Part shown: one piece after another, positions 43,404 through 54,249 of the stretch
Layout of the letters: each line of letters starts with the position of its first letter
Numbering within the stretch: the stretch's first letter is position 1
Origin: Thinopyrum elongatum
Taxonomy: Eukaryota > Streptophyta > Magnoliopsida > Poales > Poaceae
Length of the DNA stretch: 64,000 nucleotides
Reading direction: 5' to 3'
NCBI GenBank assembly: GCA_011799875.1
Contig: CM022299.1
Coordinates: 337,736,447-337,800,446, forward strand
Translations under genes and position numbers: made by a program
Notes under the pieces: model-generated
Database searches by the model: none
The model's input: the letters and a program-made list of their open reading frames with translations, nothing else
Told to the model about the DNA's origin: nothing

Positions 43404-45034
43404 ATTCATGGCCGCAAGGAAGCTGTGACATTATTTTAAAGCCAACCGAATGACGGTGGTCAGCCATGCACCACTTTATGATATCATCAACAAAAAGGAC
43501 GCCACGGACCACCTAGCAAAATGGGCAATCGAACTTCTACCGTTCGAGCTCTCATAAAAGCCGCGCATAGCAGTCAAATCGCAAGTCATTGCCGATTTCC
43601 TGGTGGAATGGACAGAGGCCCAGCAGGTCCCCAGGAACATTGACCTCGAGTACCGGACTATGTATTTCAATGGGTCAATGACAGTGCAAGGATTGGGGAC
43701 CAGTGTGGTCCTCATCTCTCCCAGAGGCAACAAAATGAAATATGACCTCCAACTCCATTTTCGCGACTCCAACAACATAGCAGAATATGTAGCCCTTCTG
43801 CACAGGCTTTGGAATGCGGCCTCCATGCGCATTCGAAAACTCATCTGCCACGGCAACTCTGACCTTGTGGTCCAGTAGGTCATGAAAACATTTGATACTA
43901 AGGACCCCAAGATGGCACCATATTGCGCTACTGTCCGGGCACTAGAAGGAAAGTTTGATGGACTAGAACTACACCATGTCAAAAGAAGCGACAACAACAC
44001 AGCGGATAACCTCGCACGTGTAGGTTCGTTGGGAGAGCACGTGCCAGACGAGACCTTCCAGGAGATACTGCATCAGCCATCCATCAACATGCAGGGCCTC
44101 GACACAAACACGACAAAACCCGGCACCTCAGAAAGAGCAGCTCCGAAGGTTACCCCACCACCCTCAGACACATCAGAGTAGGCCATAATGGTGATCCACA
44201 CCCAAAACTGGATACAACCACTTCACACCTACATGACCAATGGCGAGCTCCCCCAGGACAAAACGGAGGCCCGACGCATCGTCTGTCGCTCCAAGGCCTA
44301 CACAATAATCAACGACGAGCTATACAAGTGAAGTCAAGTGGGTGTCTTCCAGCGTTGTGTCTCGGAAGAGGAGGGCAAGAAGCTCCTTGAAGAAATAGAC
44401 GCAGGGGCTTGCGGCCATCATGCAGCACCCAGAACAATCACAGCAAAAGCCTTCCACCACAGCTTCTTCTGGCCCCACGCTATGCGTGATGCCAAGAAAA
44501 TTGTCCGAAGCTGCGAGGGCTGCCAATGCTTTGCCAACAAAACACACATGCCGGCCTCAGCACTAAAGATGATCCCCTTGACATGGCCATTCATGGTGTG
44601 GGGGCTATACATGGTTGGCAAGCTAACGCCTTCGCCAGGAGGCCAGAAATTCTTGTTGGTGGCAATCGACAAGTTTACCAAGTGGATTGAGGTTAAACCG
44701 ATGACCAATGCGGAGGCCGACACGACAGTCAAATTCGTCTCCGGCCTCATCCACCGCTTCAGCGTCATACATAGCATCCTCACGGATAACAGGTCCAACT
44801 TCAATGCCTTGATGTTCAAAGATTTATGTGACCAAAGACGAATCCACATAGACTATGCATCTGTGGCAAACCCTTAGTCCAACAAACAGGTTGAATGAGC
44901 TAACGGGCTGATCAAGCAAGGCCTCAAGCCACGGCTCATCACACCACTTGTTCGGGCAAAGGGCAATTGGGTGGAAGAGATCCCCTTCGTCCTTTGGAGC
45001 CTGCGCACAACCCCAAACAAATCCATTGGCTACA
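43404..45034 (+). pseudogene. pol: Decayed Tat Gypsy pol fragment: RNase H and integrase
   Basis: It starts inside the first RNase H region (ARKL, stop, HYFKANRMTVVSHAPLYDII) and runs through the archaeal-type RNase H (RTMYFNGSMTVQGLGTSVVL, with Asn for catalytic Asp; NNIAEYVALLH; HVKRSDNNTADNLARVG), the integrase zinc finger (CGHHAAPRTIT...CEGCQCF) and the core (WPFMVWGLYMVGKL, where the first catalytic Asp is missing; ILTDNRSNFNAL; a degraded SNKQVE motif with a following stop). It ends at RTTPNKSIGYM where an LTR begins. Stops occur at about 43425, 43557, 43876, 44179, 44329 and 44876. It differs from C in sequence, so it is another Tat family. Confidence 0.88.
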
Positions 45035-45661
45035 TGATACGTCTCCGTCGTATCTATAATTTTTTATTGTTCCATGCCAATATTATGCAAGTTTCACATA
45101 CTTTTTGGCAACATTTTATATTATTTTTGGGACTAACATATTGATCCGGTGCCCAATGTCAGTTCTTCTTTGTTGCATGTTTTTTGTTTCGCAGAATATC
45201 CATATCAAACCAAGTCCAAATGCAATAAATTTTTATGGAGAATTTATTTGGAATATATGTGATTTTTGGGAGATGGAATCAATAAAAACGGAGGCCCACA
45301 GCCTCCACTAGGCACCAGGGCGCTCCCCCCCAGGCGCGCGGTGGTGAGTAGTGGCCACCTCGTAAGGCAGTTGATGCTCTTCTTTCGCTGCAAGAAAGAT
45401 AGTATCCAAAAAATCGTGTTAAAATCTCAGCGCAATCGGAGTTACGAATCTCCGGGAATTTATGAAACGGTGAAGGGCCAGAAAACAGGAACCCGAAACA
45501 GAAGAGAACAGAGAGATAGATCCAATCTCGGAGGGGCTCCCACCCCTCCGCCGCCATGGAGGCCATGGACCAGAGGGGAAACCCTCCTCCCATCTAGGGG
45601 GGAGGCCAAGGAAGAAGAAGGAGGGGGGCTCTCTCCCCCTCTCTCCCGGTGGCGCCGGAGT
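45035..45661 (+). mobile_element. Athila-type LTR, 5' part only, cut by a CACTA-like element
   Basis: It begins TGATACGTCTCCGTCGTATC on the plus strand, the same terminal sequence as element B LTRs in minus sense (TGATACGTCTCCAACG). About 627 bases follow, to CGGTGGCGCCGGAGT, where CACTACAAAAAAA begins. The remainder of the LTR is not found. Confidence 0.75.
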
Positions 45662-46100
45662 CACTACAAAAAAAACCACTTCTGTGATGATACATGTTTG
45701 TCACAGTAGGTCACATTTTCTGTCATGCATGTACATCCATGACAATTTTATGACAAAATCAAGATAGTCATACATGTGCTGTCGTAGAAGTGTTCCATGA
45801 TAATACCAAAATTATCATCACGGAAGTGTCCACTTCCATGACGATAAATGGCTCATCATGGAAGTGCTTTCGTTAAGGGTAACCGACACGTGGCATCCAC
45901 CGTAACGGGTTGCCGTTAAGCTATCAAGTTCTGGTTTGGATCCGATAATCCATTAACAGGCCGGACCAATGGGGATTTTCCACGTGTAAAATTCTCAATG
46001 GCCAGAGGAACCACGTGTCGGCTCAGCGTTGGGACAGATGTCATCCACTCATTGGATGGGAGGCGCCTATGATACATCGACATGTGGCACGGCCCAATAG
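45662..46100. mobile_element. Left terminus of a CACTA-like element
   Basis: CACTACAAAAAAAACC starts at 45662. Subterminal direct and inverted ATGACA, TTCCATGA and CACGGAAGTG motifs follow, as usual for CACTA elements, in which they bind transposase. The preceding 3-mer is AGT. The matching right end is not identified, so the element length is unknown; it may extend to about 53.3 kb. Confidence 0.65.
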
Positions 46101-46930
46101 AGGCCCATTCAGGTGAAAAGGCCAGCCCGTTTGACTTGGTCAAAAGGTAGCGAGCCGGCCCACGGAAAGCCTGTTAGGGGCCTGTTCGCATATATCCCAT
46201 TTAAAGTCCGCTAACTCACGGCCCGGTATGGCCTATCCGAATTGGGCCCAGTAGCGTCTTTTGGGCCGTCCAATATGATTCCAGCCCGTTGTAACTTCCG
46301 GCCCATGTATGGCCCATGACGTCTTTCGGCCCATACGAGGCCCTTTGTAACTCTGGGCCCATTAAAGGCCCGTGGTGAAACTGGCCCATAATGAACAGTG
46401 TATCGCTTTACACCCATTAGCAGCCCATTATTCTGTTGGGCTGTTTCCAGCCCGTGTTACCTTTCGGCCTTCTAAGGGCCCATTTATTCTTAGGCTCATT
46501 TCCAGCATTCGGTTACTTATGGTCCGTTACTAGCCTGTTCCGCTTGTGCGCCAAATTCAACCTGTGGTTACAGTCGGCCCGTTTGTGGCCCGTTAACCCG
46601 TTGGGTTGTTTTCATGGTGTCATCAAATACGGCCCATTAACGACCCGTGATGCCTGTCAATAGAATTAAGCCTGTTATACATTTCAGCATATTAACGGCC
46701 CATTATGGTCGGGCCATAAACACACGATTTCCACTCTAGCCCGTTTACGGCCCATTTTGCGGACCGTTATTGGTCCACGAATAGTATGACCCATGTTTAA
46801 CCAATTGATCTTACAGCCCGTAGAAGGCCCATTGATTATACGGCCCGTCGAGGGCCCATGGATCCTACGGCCCATAGGAGGCCCATGGTCACTACAGTAG
46901 GTAGCAGGACCATGGTTACAACAGTCCGTA
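46100..46930. repeat. Dense GGCCCA / GGCCCG array
   Basis: Dozens of copies of GGCCCAT, GGCCCGT and their complements occur every 15-30 bases, often as CGGCCCATNAANGGCCC-like pairs. There is no open frame of note. It is the subterminal or regulatory part of the CACTA-like element. Confidence 0.8.
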
Positions 46931-47242
46931 TGTTGCCCATGGTTATTGTGGCCTAATTATAAAAAATAGGTTATTGTGGCCACTAGAAAAATGCGGAAAA
47001 AGAACTGCAGTGACTACAAGCAAACATCTAAACAAGACAATAAGAAATAAATAAGCAAGCAACTAACGCTAGGCTATTACGGCTATTACACATATTACAT
47101 CCACTGGGCATCAAAGTTCGCCACCAGTGCAAATATAGGGAACAAAGCAGCATATCACATACACTGGTTGTGAAAGTTGGCGACTAGTGCAAATAAACAC
47201 CGCAACAAAACAAGTCCAGAACTGAAACCACTTCAGAAGAGC
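46931..47242. other. Spacer before the minus-strand gene
   Basis: It contains two diverged copies of a block of about 60 bases (CATCCACTGGGCATCAAAGTT and CATACACTGGTTGTGAAAGTT with CACCAGTGCAAATA). This is probably the 3' UTR of the gene read on the minus strand. Confidence 0.45.
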
Positions 47243-48599
47243 TCAAGAAACAATATCCTGGGTACCCAACATGCTGGCAAGATGCTTAGCAACCTTATTA
47301 ACTTTCTCTTGTTTGGCGCTTAAATCCTCCAGCGCTTGTTGTTGCACCAGAAAGTATGCATCTGAATTCTGCAGGGACTTCCTCAGTCCTTCGGCTTCGT
47401 GTCACAGGACATCTAATTGATGTCTTTCAACTTGAAGTTGAGACTCAAGAAGACGAACTGATTCAGGCAGCGAGTTCGAAGAGCTTGTGCCAGCAGTAGT
47501 GGCCAGTAACTCGAACACTACATCAAGACAGGACTTTGGGGTTGTCTCACTGTCGTCAAGGTAGTTTTTATCAGCTTTCTTGGAGACCAACAGGGATGTC
47601 TCACTATCTTGAACCTTATCTGCATCACTTCCTTTACCATTGCATAACGGGGTACTCTTCTCCAATATTTTGTCCGCATTCTAAAAGACAAACAAGCAGA
47701 CACATCATAGGTTTACCATGTTGTATATGAAACTCAATTTGGTAAATCAGTTCAGTAGTAAAGTGTACAGGATAACAGCATGAAACAAACATATATCTAT
47801 GTACCATGGTCACTTTATGGTCTATATCATACTAGTTTTTGTTGCCAAATCAAGATAGAGACACAGTTCAAATAATATCTGTTTAAGACAAAGCAGCATA
47901 GACAGAATATAAGTGTGGGAAACTACACAGCAATAACAACACTTGTAATATGCATGACATGAGAACATAATTGTTTATTCAATTAAAACTAAAATCAACA
48001 TAGAGCAAGTTACAACATCAAACCAGTTAAAGAAACAGGTTTAAAACATACCTGTTGCGCCATTGGAGTTTCAATTCCACAAATTTGAAAATAGTTGGTA
48101 TGAGTAAATACAGTGCTACAAGAGCAATGGAGTATGAACCATAGCTACAGAACCCGACCTAAGAATAATTCTTCTTCTGCTTTAAGCGTTGAGTTGGGGT
48201 TCGGAGTGGTGGTCCTCGTGCTTTGGGCACTACAGTTGCCTTACTAACTGCTCGTGTTTGGGTGCTCTGTGGTGGAGACAGTGTTGTGTCAACTAGAACT
48301 GGGTTACTATCTGCTAGGGTTGGGGTTAGAAAGGGTGTAGCTGGTTCTCTATCCAACTAGTTAGGGGTACAATCTGTGAGAGTCTGGGTTATGTGTGGTG
48401 GGGCTGGTTCTTGGGCAAGTACAACCATGGTTCTATCTGCATCGACTGGTAGCACTATCTTTTCTGAAGACCGTGTTATTACTCCCTTAGATACTGCCAT
48501 CACCCCCTCCAATTCAAATGGCTGGTAAACAAGAAAAGTAATTGAATGTACAGACATTGTATGATAGACAGGTGCAATGGATAGTGGGGAATAAAAGAG

Positions 48600-50060
48600 G
48601 GCATGAAATAATTCACATTTATGTTGTCTAACCAAACAGGATAGCATGACACAATTTCACATATATGATGGCTAACTAAACAGGATAGCATGACACAATT
48701 TCACATATGATGGCTAACTAAACAGGATAGAAAGACATAATTCAAAATATGATGACTATGTAAACAGGATGACATGATATAACTATATGATGTGTTTATT
48801 AAATAGGTTGGCATGCCATAATTCACATACATGCCGCCTATGGAAACATGATAGCATGATATAATTCACGGATAGAATGACATAATTCAAAATATGATGA
48901 CTGTAAACACTAAACAGGATGAGATGATATAACTATATGATGTCTTTATTAAATGGGTTGGCATGCCATAATTCAGATAGATGTTGTCTATGTAAACATG
49001 ATGGCACGATATAATTCAAATATATGATTTATATATATACTAAGCAAGTAAGCAGATGGCAATCGCATATATGATGTAAAAACTAAGTAATGCAAGACAA
49101 CATATGCATGATATGAGTAATATAACCCTGCCTAGTTTGAGCATAGACCTCAGGGGGGAAATAGGACTGGTCATCTGTCTCTGAATCCTCCTCTGAGGAG
49201 CTATCTTTAACCAGCAAGATGTCTGCTTCAGCAGGTAGCATTGTCTGCTCTGAAGACCTTGTTTTCACTCCAGATACTTCCATCACCGCTTCAAATGGCT
49301 GATGCACAGGAAGAGTAGTTGAATATACAAACGTTGTCGACAAATGGAATACGTAATACAAAAAAGAGTAGCATGATATAATTCACATATATGATGATTG
49401 GCTAAACAGCATGGCATTGCATAATTCACATATATAATGCCTTGCAACAAGATAGCATTGCATAATTCACATATATAATGTCTTGCAACAAGATGGCATT
49501 GCATAATTCACATATATGGTAATTAGACACTAAATAGGTGGCATTCACACAAAGCATGTCTAAACTAAGCAAATGACATAGCAATGCAAGACACCATACG
49601 CACGATATGAGCAACATAACCCTGCCAAGTTAGAGCATACACCTCGGGGGGGAGGAAATAGGACTGGTCATCTGTCTCTGAATCCTCCTCTGAGGAGCTA
49701 TCCGTAACCAGCGAGATATGCGCTTCGTCAAATAGCATTGTCTGCTCTGAATACCTTGTTTTCACTCCAGATTTTTCCATCACCGTGTCAAATGGCTGAT
49801 GCACATGAAGAGTAGTTGAATGTACTAACATTGTTGACAAATGTAATATGTAATAAAAAAAAGGATGGCGTGATATAATTCACATATAAGATGACTGGCT
49901 AAGCAGGATGGCATTGCAAAATTCACATATATGATGCCTGGCTAAACAAGATGGTGTTGCATAATTCACATATACAATATAGAAACTAAACAGATGGCAT
50001 TCACACAAAGCATGTCTAAACTAAGCAGATGACATAGTTGATGTATAAAGTAAGCAATGC
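48600..50060. repeat. Intronic short-repeat field (CATGATATAATTCACATATATGATG type)
   Basis: Many diverged copies of a unit of roughly 40-45 bases with TAATTCACATATATGATG and GCTAAACAGGATGGCA occur at about 48610-49070, 49370-49520 and 49865-50000, alternating with the duplicated exons. Confidence 0.75.
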
Positions 50061-50249
50061 AAGGCACCATATGGATGATATGACCAACATCAGCATGCCA
50101 AGTTAGAGCGAAGACCTCAGGGGGTAAATAGGAGTGGTCTGCTCCTTCTGAATCCCCCTCGGAACGGTTATCTTCCTCTTGATTACAATCTGAAATGGGT
50201 GGAGGGGGGTTGCCTTTGCGCCCACCATGGAGCGACGTCTGCATGAAAT

Positions 50250-50640
50250 TTTATTGCCACGCAAGGCTTGTCTCTTTTGCTCTACATGTTCAATTCCATT
50301 GTGTACAATAAGTGACATGCACAGGAATAAAACATAGTGAGACTATGTAAGGAGTGCATGCAGAAATCCAGAGTGATGGTAGCAACCTGTGGATAGACCC
50401 AAAACCAATGATAGCTGGCAGATAATGGCTTCAGTTCAAAAAATACAGATAATGGTGTCTTTACTATTTGTTTCCCACCCAACATGAAACTCATAGTAGA
50501 CACTAGAGATTAACCAGATAGTAGGCAGATACTATTGATTGCGGCCCTGATGTACCCCACAACCATTTAAAAACTCAAGTTTGAGCATTAGTTTGGAGCT
50601 GGCTCAAAGTCTAATCGATGAACAGGACGATAAAGTAGCA
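50250..50640. other. Intron-like sequence
   Basis: No feature beyond its position inside the putative minus-strand gene. Confidence 0.35.
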
Positions 50641-52001
50641 TGTAATATTAAGCGATGCATAACGTAAGCAGACACGAAAGAGTGCGACCTCTCTTGCGGA
50701 CCCGTGTAGTCCTCAAGGTCATCTGCTCCGTTGATGATGGTAATGCAGTTGTTGTGGCTGCCGGCTGCGGGGAAGAAGATCTAAGGCGGCGAAAGACAGT
50801 CTGGAGGGCGGATCCCTGCTGTGATGGACCCTTCTGTCATTGGAGCAGCTGAGCTGGGGTGGACGACGGCGCGGCAGGAGCGGGACAAACCACACAAGGT
50901 TTTCTTTGACAACTATCTGTAAGAGAAGTAATTCTGTAAGGGCTCATTTGAATTGGAGGATTCTAACAACGCAGGGATAGGAAATACACAGTAATAGGAT
51001 AGGAATGCATGTGCAAAACAGAGAATTTAAAATCACAGGATTTCTGTCAATCTGGGTGTTTGGTTCACAGGAATTGGAAGGTCACAGGAATGCAAAGAAG
51101 CATGGTCAAATTAAGTCAAACCACAAGAAAATGTGCAGTTATAATGCTATTATGCTACTATCACTTAGTCTTGTTCTTCATGAATAGGAATTTGAAAAGG
51201 AGGGCCAAGTGGATATTAAAATTCCTACGGTTTTTCTTTGATAGAGACACTAAAGGAATAAATCCTACAGTTTTCCTTTGGTCCATTCCTTTGAACCAAA
51301 TGCATTAATAGTAGTACCATAGGAAACTTTCCAATTCCTATGTTTTTCCTTCACTTTTCGTTTCAACCACTGGCAATTCTAGTAGGCAGGCTTGAACAGG
51401 CAAAAGCCTACACTCCAAAAATGGATTTGTGCTACTTGTACTACTTTGGACCCAGGCCACTGCCCTACTAACTCAACTCCCAGGCCCATTTACACATGCA
51501 CAACTCAAATGTGCAAAAATATATAATGATGGCTTTCGAGAGAGTCCATCACGGATAGCTAAGTTGTCTGGTACCTCACTGCTTGTTATATAGGAGAAAC
51601 TAATCGTATTTCACGTTACTATGTGTGCTCAGTGGACAATATATATAACATGTAGAGTAAAAAAGCGATGCAGCAAGTGTACAACCTCTTTGGCGAAGCC
51701 ATGTCGATCTCAGCATCATTAGGTTGGTCGCTGAGGATGCTGCGGCTGATGTGGTAGTCAGAGGAGGGGAAGAAGATCTTAGGCGCCTAGAGATGGAGCC
51801 AAGGGTACTGCTCCGCTGTGATGGATGGTTTTGTCGTTGGAGCAGCTCCGGTGAGGTGTACGACGGCGAGGCTGAAGCAGGACAAGAGAGACAACGTTAA
51901 CCTGAAGTGGTATTCTAATAGCATCTCCGATAGATGATGTAAAATACATAACCAAAAAGTGCTAGATGTAAAATACATCAGCCGCTCATCTGTGAACTTA
52001 A

Positions 52002-52092
52002 CTGTCGAAACTGAATTTAACTGTCGAAACTGAATTTTACTGTCAAAACTGAATTTTGCTGTCGAAACTGAATTTTACTGTCGAAACTGAAC
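52002..52092. repeat. 19-bp tandem repeat
   Basis: Four to five copies of AAACTGAATTTTACTGTCG. Confidence 0.85.
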
Positions 52093-52249
52093 GCACTAGT
52101 AGCAGAAAAGCAGTGCACTAATAGTTTTGGCCGCTCGAGCACTAGTGGTAGAGTAGAAGTGATCTAAATCGGTAGTCGCTCCAGCAGGGACCATACTACC
52201 AGAGAGCAGCCGGGGCAGAGTAGCAGCGCATGCGAGAGCTGGACACCTG

Positions 52250-52515
52250 GTCATGTAGCAGCATCTCGGGTAGCAGCAGCAGCACGAGCAAGAGTAGAGC
52301 AGCAGCGCAAGCAAGAGCAAGAGCAGCAGCGCGAGCAAGAGCCAGAGTAGAACAGGCAGGGGACTTAGAACAAGAGCAAGAGCAGCAGCGCGAGCAAGAG
52401 CCAGAGCAGACCAGGCAGGGGACCGAGAGCAAGAGCAGAGCAGCAGCGCGAGCGAGGGCCGAAGCAGCAGCAGCAGGGCCAGCGAGAGCCGGAGCAGCAG
52501 CAGCAGCTCCGATTG
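52250..52515. repeat. AGCAGC/GAGCAAGAGC low-complexity array
   Basis: Repeats of GCAGCAGCGCGAGCAAGAGC with a longer period (GGCAGGGGACTTAGAACAAG and GGCAGGGGACCGAGAGCAAG, 63 bases apart) keep both strands open. Frames here (Ala/Arg/Gln-rich plus, Leu/Ala-rich minus) are composition artefacts. Confidence 0.85.
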
Positions 52516-53039
52516 ATGTGGACGTCGCCGTCGAGGGAGCAACGCCATGGAGGAAGTGGTCGGCGATGCCGCCGTAGATGGAGCCTCGCCATGGCGGCTC
52601 GGTACCGAGCGCTGGCAACACCGTGAGATTGAATCAAGAAGAAAATGCAGCGATTAGTGTAGAACCTCTTTGGTGGCGCTGATTAGGCCTCAGCTTCATC
52701 CGAGGAATCGGTGATGGTGCTGCTCTTTCGGTGGTGCAGGTGAGGACGGTGCTGGGGAATGGAGGTGGAGCGAAAGACGAGGCGATCGTCGGGGCAGCTC
52801 CTTGGAGGTGGAGGACGAGGTGGCTGAACCAGCGGGACGGCGAGATCGACAATGGATCCTCATCTGGTAATATGGATGAGGGACATCGAGCTGTTGCGGT
52901 GGACGATGTCATCGGGGAAGAGGCTCCGGCTGGGTGGCGGGCGAAGGAGGGTGTGGGGCTTCGCGGGTTTTCGCGGCCTCGGTGTACGAATGGGGGGCGG
53001 AGGGGATGGGAGGGGGGAACCATGGCTTAGGGACGCGCT

Positions 53040-53880
53040 TGTCTGAAATGTGGGTTAAGTTACGAAAGTAGCCCCACTGATTTGAACTAGGTGGTTCTTT
53101 CGGTTCAGGGGTATCACGGGAATTTTGCGTGTCGGGATTTCGCAGGAGGTGGCAGTTTTCGCGCGCGTTGTAATTTTGGGATAGCAAGGCGCGGGTTGAG
53201 ATGAAGGAAATTTTAGGAGCATAATGAGACAAAGAGATATCTTAAAATTTTGGGATAACAAGGCGCGGGTTGAAATTTCTGGACAAGCCTAACGTGTATT
53301 GTACCAAATCAATTCGCACTTCCCTCGACGAAAAAACCAAAAAGAAATCAATTCGCACCACACAAGAGAGTCTAGTCCCGTTTTACTGTATGAGTTACTA
53401 CAAATGCCATTCAAAATTTTGAATCCATGTTATGTTCAATTAAAATATTTCGCTACGTGTATAATGCATGCAACCTGCTACTCAAATGAACATTTTAGTG
53501 CATTCCAAACATATATACTACCGCTTCAATATGAACTAACTTTGAATTCATTTCTCTATTTGAATCAGATCTACAATCATGATTGTTGTCAAGTTAAACC
53601 ATTTGAATTCATTTCTCTATTTTAATAAGATCTACAATCATCACTATTGTCTAGTTAAACCATCATTAGTATATTATCTTCACAGCACACCACATGATTA
53701 CTGTCGAGTTAGATATAAACTATGTGTACTATATGAACTCGAACTCAATTTTTTGAATCCACTTTATGTTGATTTCAAATCACAATACATTTCAAGCTCT
53801 AGCTAGATCTTCATAATCTAAACCATGTCTCATATGTATAATGTGTTTATCACATAATGTATGGTGTCCCGCCCCTGCGC
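53040..53880. other. Non-coding stretch right of the CACTA-like region
   Basis: TTTTGGGATARCAAGGCGCG with GGTTGARAT is duplicated at about 53166 and 53247, and GAATTCATTTCTCTATTT with AGATCTACAATCAT at about 53548 and 53607. AT-rich, no gene. No GTAGTG terminus was found here. Confidence 0.5.
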
Positions 53881-53895
53881 CTATAAGTATTTAGC

Positions 53896-54115
53896 TGTGA
53901 GTTGCAAACACCACACATTGTCACAAATTCAAATAAAATGTGAGATTGTTCGATATATAGTATGGTTTAGATTGTTCGATATTTAGTTGTGAGCTGCAAA
54001 CGCCACACATTATCACAAATTCAAATAAAATGTGAGATTGTTCGATATATAGTATGGTTTAGATTGTTCGATATTTAGCTGTGAGTTGCAAATGCCACGC
54101 ATTATCACATTATAG
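53896..54115. repeat. 92-bp tandem repeat
   Basis: Units start TGTGAGTTGCAAAC at 53896, 53988 and 54080, two complete and one partial. The unit contains ATTGTTCGATATATAGTATGG. Confidence 0.9.
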
Positions 54116-54249
54116 TATAACATGTCCAAAACCACACCACGCGTATCTCCGCTATATTCATGTATGCATACGTTTATAACACTATGATCTATTATTCAAA
54201 TATATGAATCCACTTTCATATCGAATTATGATCTTTGTTAGTCTCTTAC

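Larger units (their letters stand above)
50680..52860 (-). repeat. Three diverged copies of an exon-like block
   Basis: Blocks at about 50680-50890, 51660-51890 and 52640-52860 share the order AACCTCTTTGGYG, GATGATGGTGCTG-like, GGAAGAAGATCTTAGG-like, GATGGATC/GACCC and GGAGCAGCTCCGG..GAGGTG. They are spaced by about 980 bases, and the minus-strand gene's 5' exon overlaps the last one. Between them is AT-rich intron-like sequence. Confidence 0.55.
47243..53023 (-). pseudogene. Multi-exon minus-strand gene inside the CACTA-like element, coiled-coil C-terminus
   Basis: The last exon (47680 to 47243) begins after TCTTTTAG and encodes NADKILEKSTPLCNGKGSDA, then SLPESVRLLESQLQVERHQL, one TGA, and a coiled coil (SLQNSDAYFLVQQQALEDLS; KQEKVNKVAKHLASMLG) to a stop at 47243. 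A donor CAACAG|GTATG at 48052 marks an upstream exon. Exon-like blocks with PFEAVMEVSGVKTRSSEQTM and SSSEEDSETDDQSYFPPEVY recur at about 48356-48647, 49083-49361 and 49565-49840, and a related acidic piece at 50110-50244. The likely 5' end is the GC-rich Ser/Pro/Arg-rich exon starting MVPPSHPLRPP at 53023. This architecture fits accessory proteins of plant CACTA elements, but I do not recognise the family firmly. Exon joins are uncertain. Confidence 0.5.

Noticed and set aside
45266..45709. 147-codon plus-strand frame
   Set aside because: It lies inside a truncated LTR and crosses the CACTA terminus.
52250..52577. Gln/Arg-rich plus-strand protein and Leu/Ala-rich minus-strand membrane protein
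   Set aside because: Both arise from the AGCAGC/GAGCAAGAGC low-complexity DNA.
45662..53300. A complete CACTA element from 45662 to about 53300
   Set aside because: A right terminus ending GTAGTG and a matching 3-bp duplication could not be found, and the interrupted LTR does not resume after 53300, so only the left end is claimed.
53299..53806. Plus-strand frames of 108 and 75 codons
   Set aside because: AT-rich sequence with internal DNA duplications; no domain or splice context.
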